A stretch of DNA of 7,054 nucleotides from Candidatus Gastranaerophilales bacterium (GTDB lineage: Bacteria > Cyanobacteriota > Vampirovibrionia > Gastranaerophilales > Gastranaerophilaceae), in assembly GCA_944323095.1 (NCBI GenBank), contig CALURE010000080.1, positions 1-7,054 of the forward strand, written 5' to 3'. Positions 4,801 to 7,054 of this stretch are shown piece by piece (position 1 is the stretch's first letter; every line of letters starts with the position of its first letter). The position numbers were made by a program, and so were the translations under genes. The notes under the pieces were generated by a model that was given only the letters and a program-made list of their open reading frames with translations, did no database searches and had not been told where the DNA came from.

Positions 4801-7054
4801 TTATTCGTCTCTCAGTTTTATACCTGTAACTTTTGTAATGCCTTTTTCTTTCTGTGTAACACCTAATGTTCTATTAGCTGATTCTATCATAGGTTTTCTG
4901 TGGCTAACTACTATAAATTGCGTATCTTTTGATTGGTTCTGCACCATCTGGGCGATACGCTCAACATTCATAGTATCTAAACTTGCATCAACTTCATCAA
5001 ATGCATAGAAAGGAGATGGCATATATCGCTGAATTGCAAAGACAAAAGCAAGTGCCGTCAAAGATTTTTCACCGCCTGACATACTTTCTAATCTTTGAAG
5101 TTTTTTGTCTCTGGGCTGTGCTTCAATTGTAAGCCCGCCTGATAAAGGATCATCAGGGCATTCAAGTTTAAGTTCTCCTTCGCCTTCTGACAGCTGGTGG
5201 AAGACTTCCTTGAAGTTTTCGTTTATATGATTATACGTTTTCATAAACGTTTCTTTTTTTAGCTGTTCGTAGCCGTGCATTCTGTCTAAGATTTCTTTGC
5301 GTTCTTTTGAAAGTGTTTCAATATGCTGTTTCAATTCATTCTGACGTGCAAGAACTTCTTCATAAGCAGTCAAAGCTTTCATATTAACATCGCCAAGCTC
5401 CTGCATTCTTTTTTCAAGCCGTTGTATTTTTGATGTAATTTCTTCTATAGAGATTTCTACAGGTTCAAGTTTGTTGATATCTTCTCCTGCATCTTCAAGC
5501 TCTTTTCTTGCCGATTCCAATTGCGGTTCAAGTTCTCGTCTGCGTGATTTGAATGATTCAATCGCTTCTGCGATTTTTTCTAGTTCGTTATTTTTAGCGA
5601 ATTTTTCTTCTTTAAGTTTATCAAGTGATTCTTGAATACTGTCGCGTTCTTTAAGCAGTTCGCCGAGTTTTTCTTCTATTTCTGCAATTTGTTCATGGAG
5701 AGTCTCCATTTTTTTATTCAAATTTTCAATATCATTTTTATATTGTTTTTTATCTTCTTCAAGTTTTGAATTGTTGTGTTCAATATTTGTAATTTCTTCT
5801 TCTTTTGTTTCTATAAGGTTGTTGTGGAATGCTATCTGGCGGTTAAGATCGTTTTTATCGTGCTCCGCACCCATAAGTTTACCCTGAAGCCTTTTGATTT
5901 CAGCTTCAACGCCTTCTGTTTTTTCTTTCAGGTCTTTCAAATCTTTATCATTAATAAGTTTTTCAACTTCTTCGATTTGTTCCTGACAGATTGCCATATC
6001 ATCATAAATTTTGACATTCTTTTCTTCTAATTTATCTAACTGTTTATTTAATTCATCAATTTTCGGAGCAGTTAAAGTTATGAAATCAGCTTTTTCTTTT
6101 AAAATATTCTCGCTGTTTTCAAAGTTTCTGTTCATACTTTCAAGTTCGCTTTTTGATTTTGAAAATTCGCTCATAGAATCTGAATATTTGCTTCTTACAT
6201 CTTCCAGTTTCTGTTCTAAGGAATTTTTTTTGTTTTCCAGCGAGCCTAATTTTTGTTCCATTTCTTTCAGGCGTTCTTTGTAATTATTTAGTTCATCATC
6301 ATCATTCTGGCTGAAGCTCAGACCTGTCCGCAATCTTGTTCCGCCTGTCATTGAACCTGATTTTTCAAGAAGTTCGCCCTGCAGAGTTACCATTCTGTAT
6401 CTGCCGATAAGTTTTTTTGCACATTCAATATCTTCCACAACGATAGTGTCGCCTACTGCATAATAAAATGCATCTATATATTCATCGTCAAAATCTACAA
6501 GATTTATGGCAAAATCAATAACCCCTTTATCTTTGGGTAACTGAAGGCGCGATGGGGCTTTTTTTATTTTATTAAGAGGGATGAACGTAGCTCTTCCTGC
6601 ATTTGAAGATTTTAAAAGTTCTATTGCAACTGATGCGACATGTTCATCATCAACTACAATATGAGCCATTCTGCCGCCAAAAGCAACTTCCATAGCGATT
6701 GAATATTCTTTATCGACCGTTCCGAGTTTTACAAGCGGTGCATGCACCCCGCGCAATTTTGCATTCATAATGGTATCTATAGCGCGGCCGAAATTAGCTT
6801 CTTCTGCTGCCTGTTTTTTGGCCTCCATAGAAGAAATTTTCTTATATGCCATTTGAATATTATAATTCAGATCGCTTATTTCATTTCTTGTTAAATCCAA
6901 TTCATTCAATGTATTTTGCTGGATTGTTTTGAAATCCGCCATTTCTTTTTGAAGCTGTTCAACAAGCGTTTTTTTTAAATCCTGATTTGATGCAAAATTT
7001 GCTTTCATTTCGTTTAATTCGGCAAGTTTAGATTTTGCATCCTGCAAATCGCGC
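4801..7054 (-). CDS. smc: Chromosome segregation ATPase SMC, C-terminal part (5' end outside window)
   Basis: This is the DNA-organising ATPase of the bacterial SMC-ScpAB condensin, which acts on the nucleoid. About 750 codons are visible and the frame stays open to the window edge. The TTG at 7047-7045 lies inside a coiled coil and is not a credible start. Counting from that TTG, residues 1-85 are the end of the first coiled-coil arm. Residues 87-237 are the hinge, with GGRMAHIVV near 124-132 and the terminal GSMTGGT. Residues 250-600 are a charged heptad-rich second arm. The C-terminal head has the ABC signature SMSGGEKS (655-662), Walker B with its catalytic acid in FYAFDE (680-685), the D-loop VDASLD and the H-loop histidine 715. 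The Walker A head, some 430-450 residues in typical 1,180-1,200-residue SMC proteins, should lie upstream. The hinge-to-signature distance is normal. The stop is TAA, six bases before scpA. Confidence 0.97.
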   Translation of the reverse strand, partial: RDLQDAKSKLAELNEMKANFASNQDLKKTLVEQLQKEMADFKTIQQNTLNELDLTRNEISDLNYNIQMAYKKISSMEAKKQAAEEANFGRAIDTIMNAKLRGVHAPLVKLGTVDKEYSIAMEVAFGGRMAHIVVDDEHVASVAIELLKSSNAGRATFIPLNKIKKAPSRLQLPKDKGVIDFAINLVDFDDEYIDAFYYAVGDTIVVEDIECAKKLIGRYRMVTLQGELLEKSGSMTGGTRLRTGLSFSQNDDDELNNYKERLKEMEQKLGSLENKKNSLEQKLEDVRSKYSDSMSEFSKSKSELESMNRNFENSENILKEKADFITLTAPKIDELNKQLDKLEEKNVKIYDDMAICQEQIEEVEKLINDKDLKDLKEKTEGVEAEIKRLQGKLMGAEHDKNDLNRQIAFHNNLIETKEEEITNIEHNNSKLEEDKKQYKNDIENLNKKMETLHEQIAEIEEKLGELLKERDSIQESLDKLKEEKFAKNNELEKIAEAIESFKSRRRELEPQLESARKELEDAGEDINKLEPVEISIEEITSKIQRLEKRMQELGDVNMKALTAYEEVLARQNELKQHIETLSKERKEILDRMHGYEQLKKETFMKTYNHINENFKEVFHQLSEGEGELKLECPDDPLSGGLTIEAQPRDKKLQRLESMSGGEKSLTALAFVFAIQRYMPSPFYAFDEVDASLDTMNVERIAQMVQNQSKDTQFIVVSHRKPMIESANRTLGVTQKEKGITKVTGIKLRDE

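Noticed and set aside
5776..6283. Plus-strand open frames rich in Phe, Leu and Ser opposite the SMC coiled coil.
   Set aside because: They are antisense images of Glu/Lys-rich coiled-coil codons, with no family resemblance and no convincing ribosome binding site.
7045..7047. TTG at 7047 as the real start of a shortened, headless SMC.
   Set aside because: The frame stays open to the window edge and the segment is mid-coiled-coil, so truncation by the window explains it.

Overview
The window is a compact, AT-rich bacterial chromosome segment in which every convincing gene lies on the minus strand, so transcription runs from the right edge (7054) to the left edge (1). The standard genetic code fits: TGA and TAA both act as real stops. 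Two features suggest a lineage related to Cyanobacteriota, such as a low-GC gut-type Vampirovibrionia/Melainabacteria. The ScpA N-terminus carries an IDPW motif like that of cyanobacterial kleisins, and the metalloprotease has a HExxHxxGxxGH zinc motif of a kind I associate with cyanobacterial matrixins. The deacylase and the FAD protein look equally at home in anaerobic Clostridia, so this placement is an inference, not a demonstration.

Region by region, in transcription order: 7054-4801 holds the C-terminal part of SMC (hinge, second coiled-coil arm and C-terminal ATPase half); its start lies beyond the window. Six bases later comes scpA (4794-3976). A 58-nt gap with a perfect 9-bp palindrome follows, then scpB (3917-3390). 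A membrane-anchored matrixin-type zinc protease with TPR-like repeats (3412-2057) starts inside the end of scpB. A 99-nt AT-rich gap with a weak promoter candidate precedes a COG2509-type FAD-dependent oxidoreductase (1957-572). Its 3' end overlaps a YbaK-family Cys-tRNA(Pro) deacylase (582-112). A hairpin at 35-69 that looks like an intrinsic, possibly bidirectional, terminator closes the block.

SMC, ScpA and ScpB together form the bacterial condensin that organises and segregates the chromosome, and here all three are encoded in one tight operon. The protease is placed as a fourth cistron, overlapping scpB, but nothing in its sequence ties it to condensin function. The FAD protein and the deacylase form a second overlapping pair, probably expressed from their own promoter or by read-through. 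I see no mobile elements, CRISPR arrays, tRNA or rRNA genes. Most of the window is ordinary housekeeping. The points worth a second look are the protease and its architecture, the intercistronic palindrome, and the complete condensin operon.
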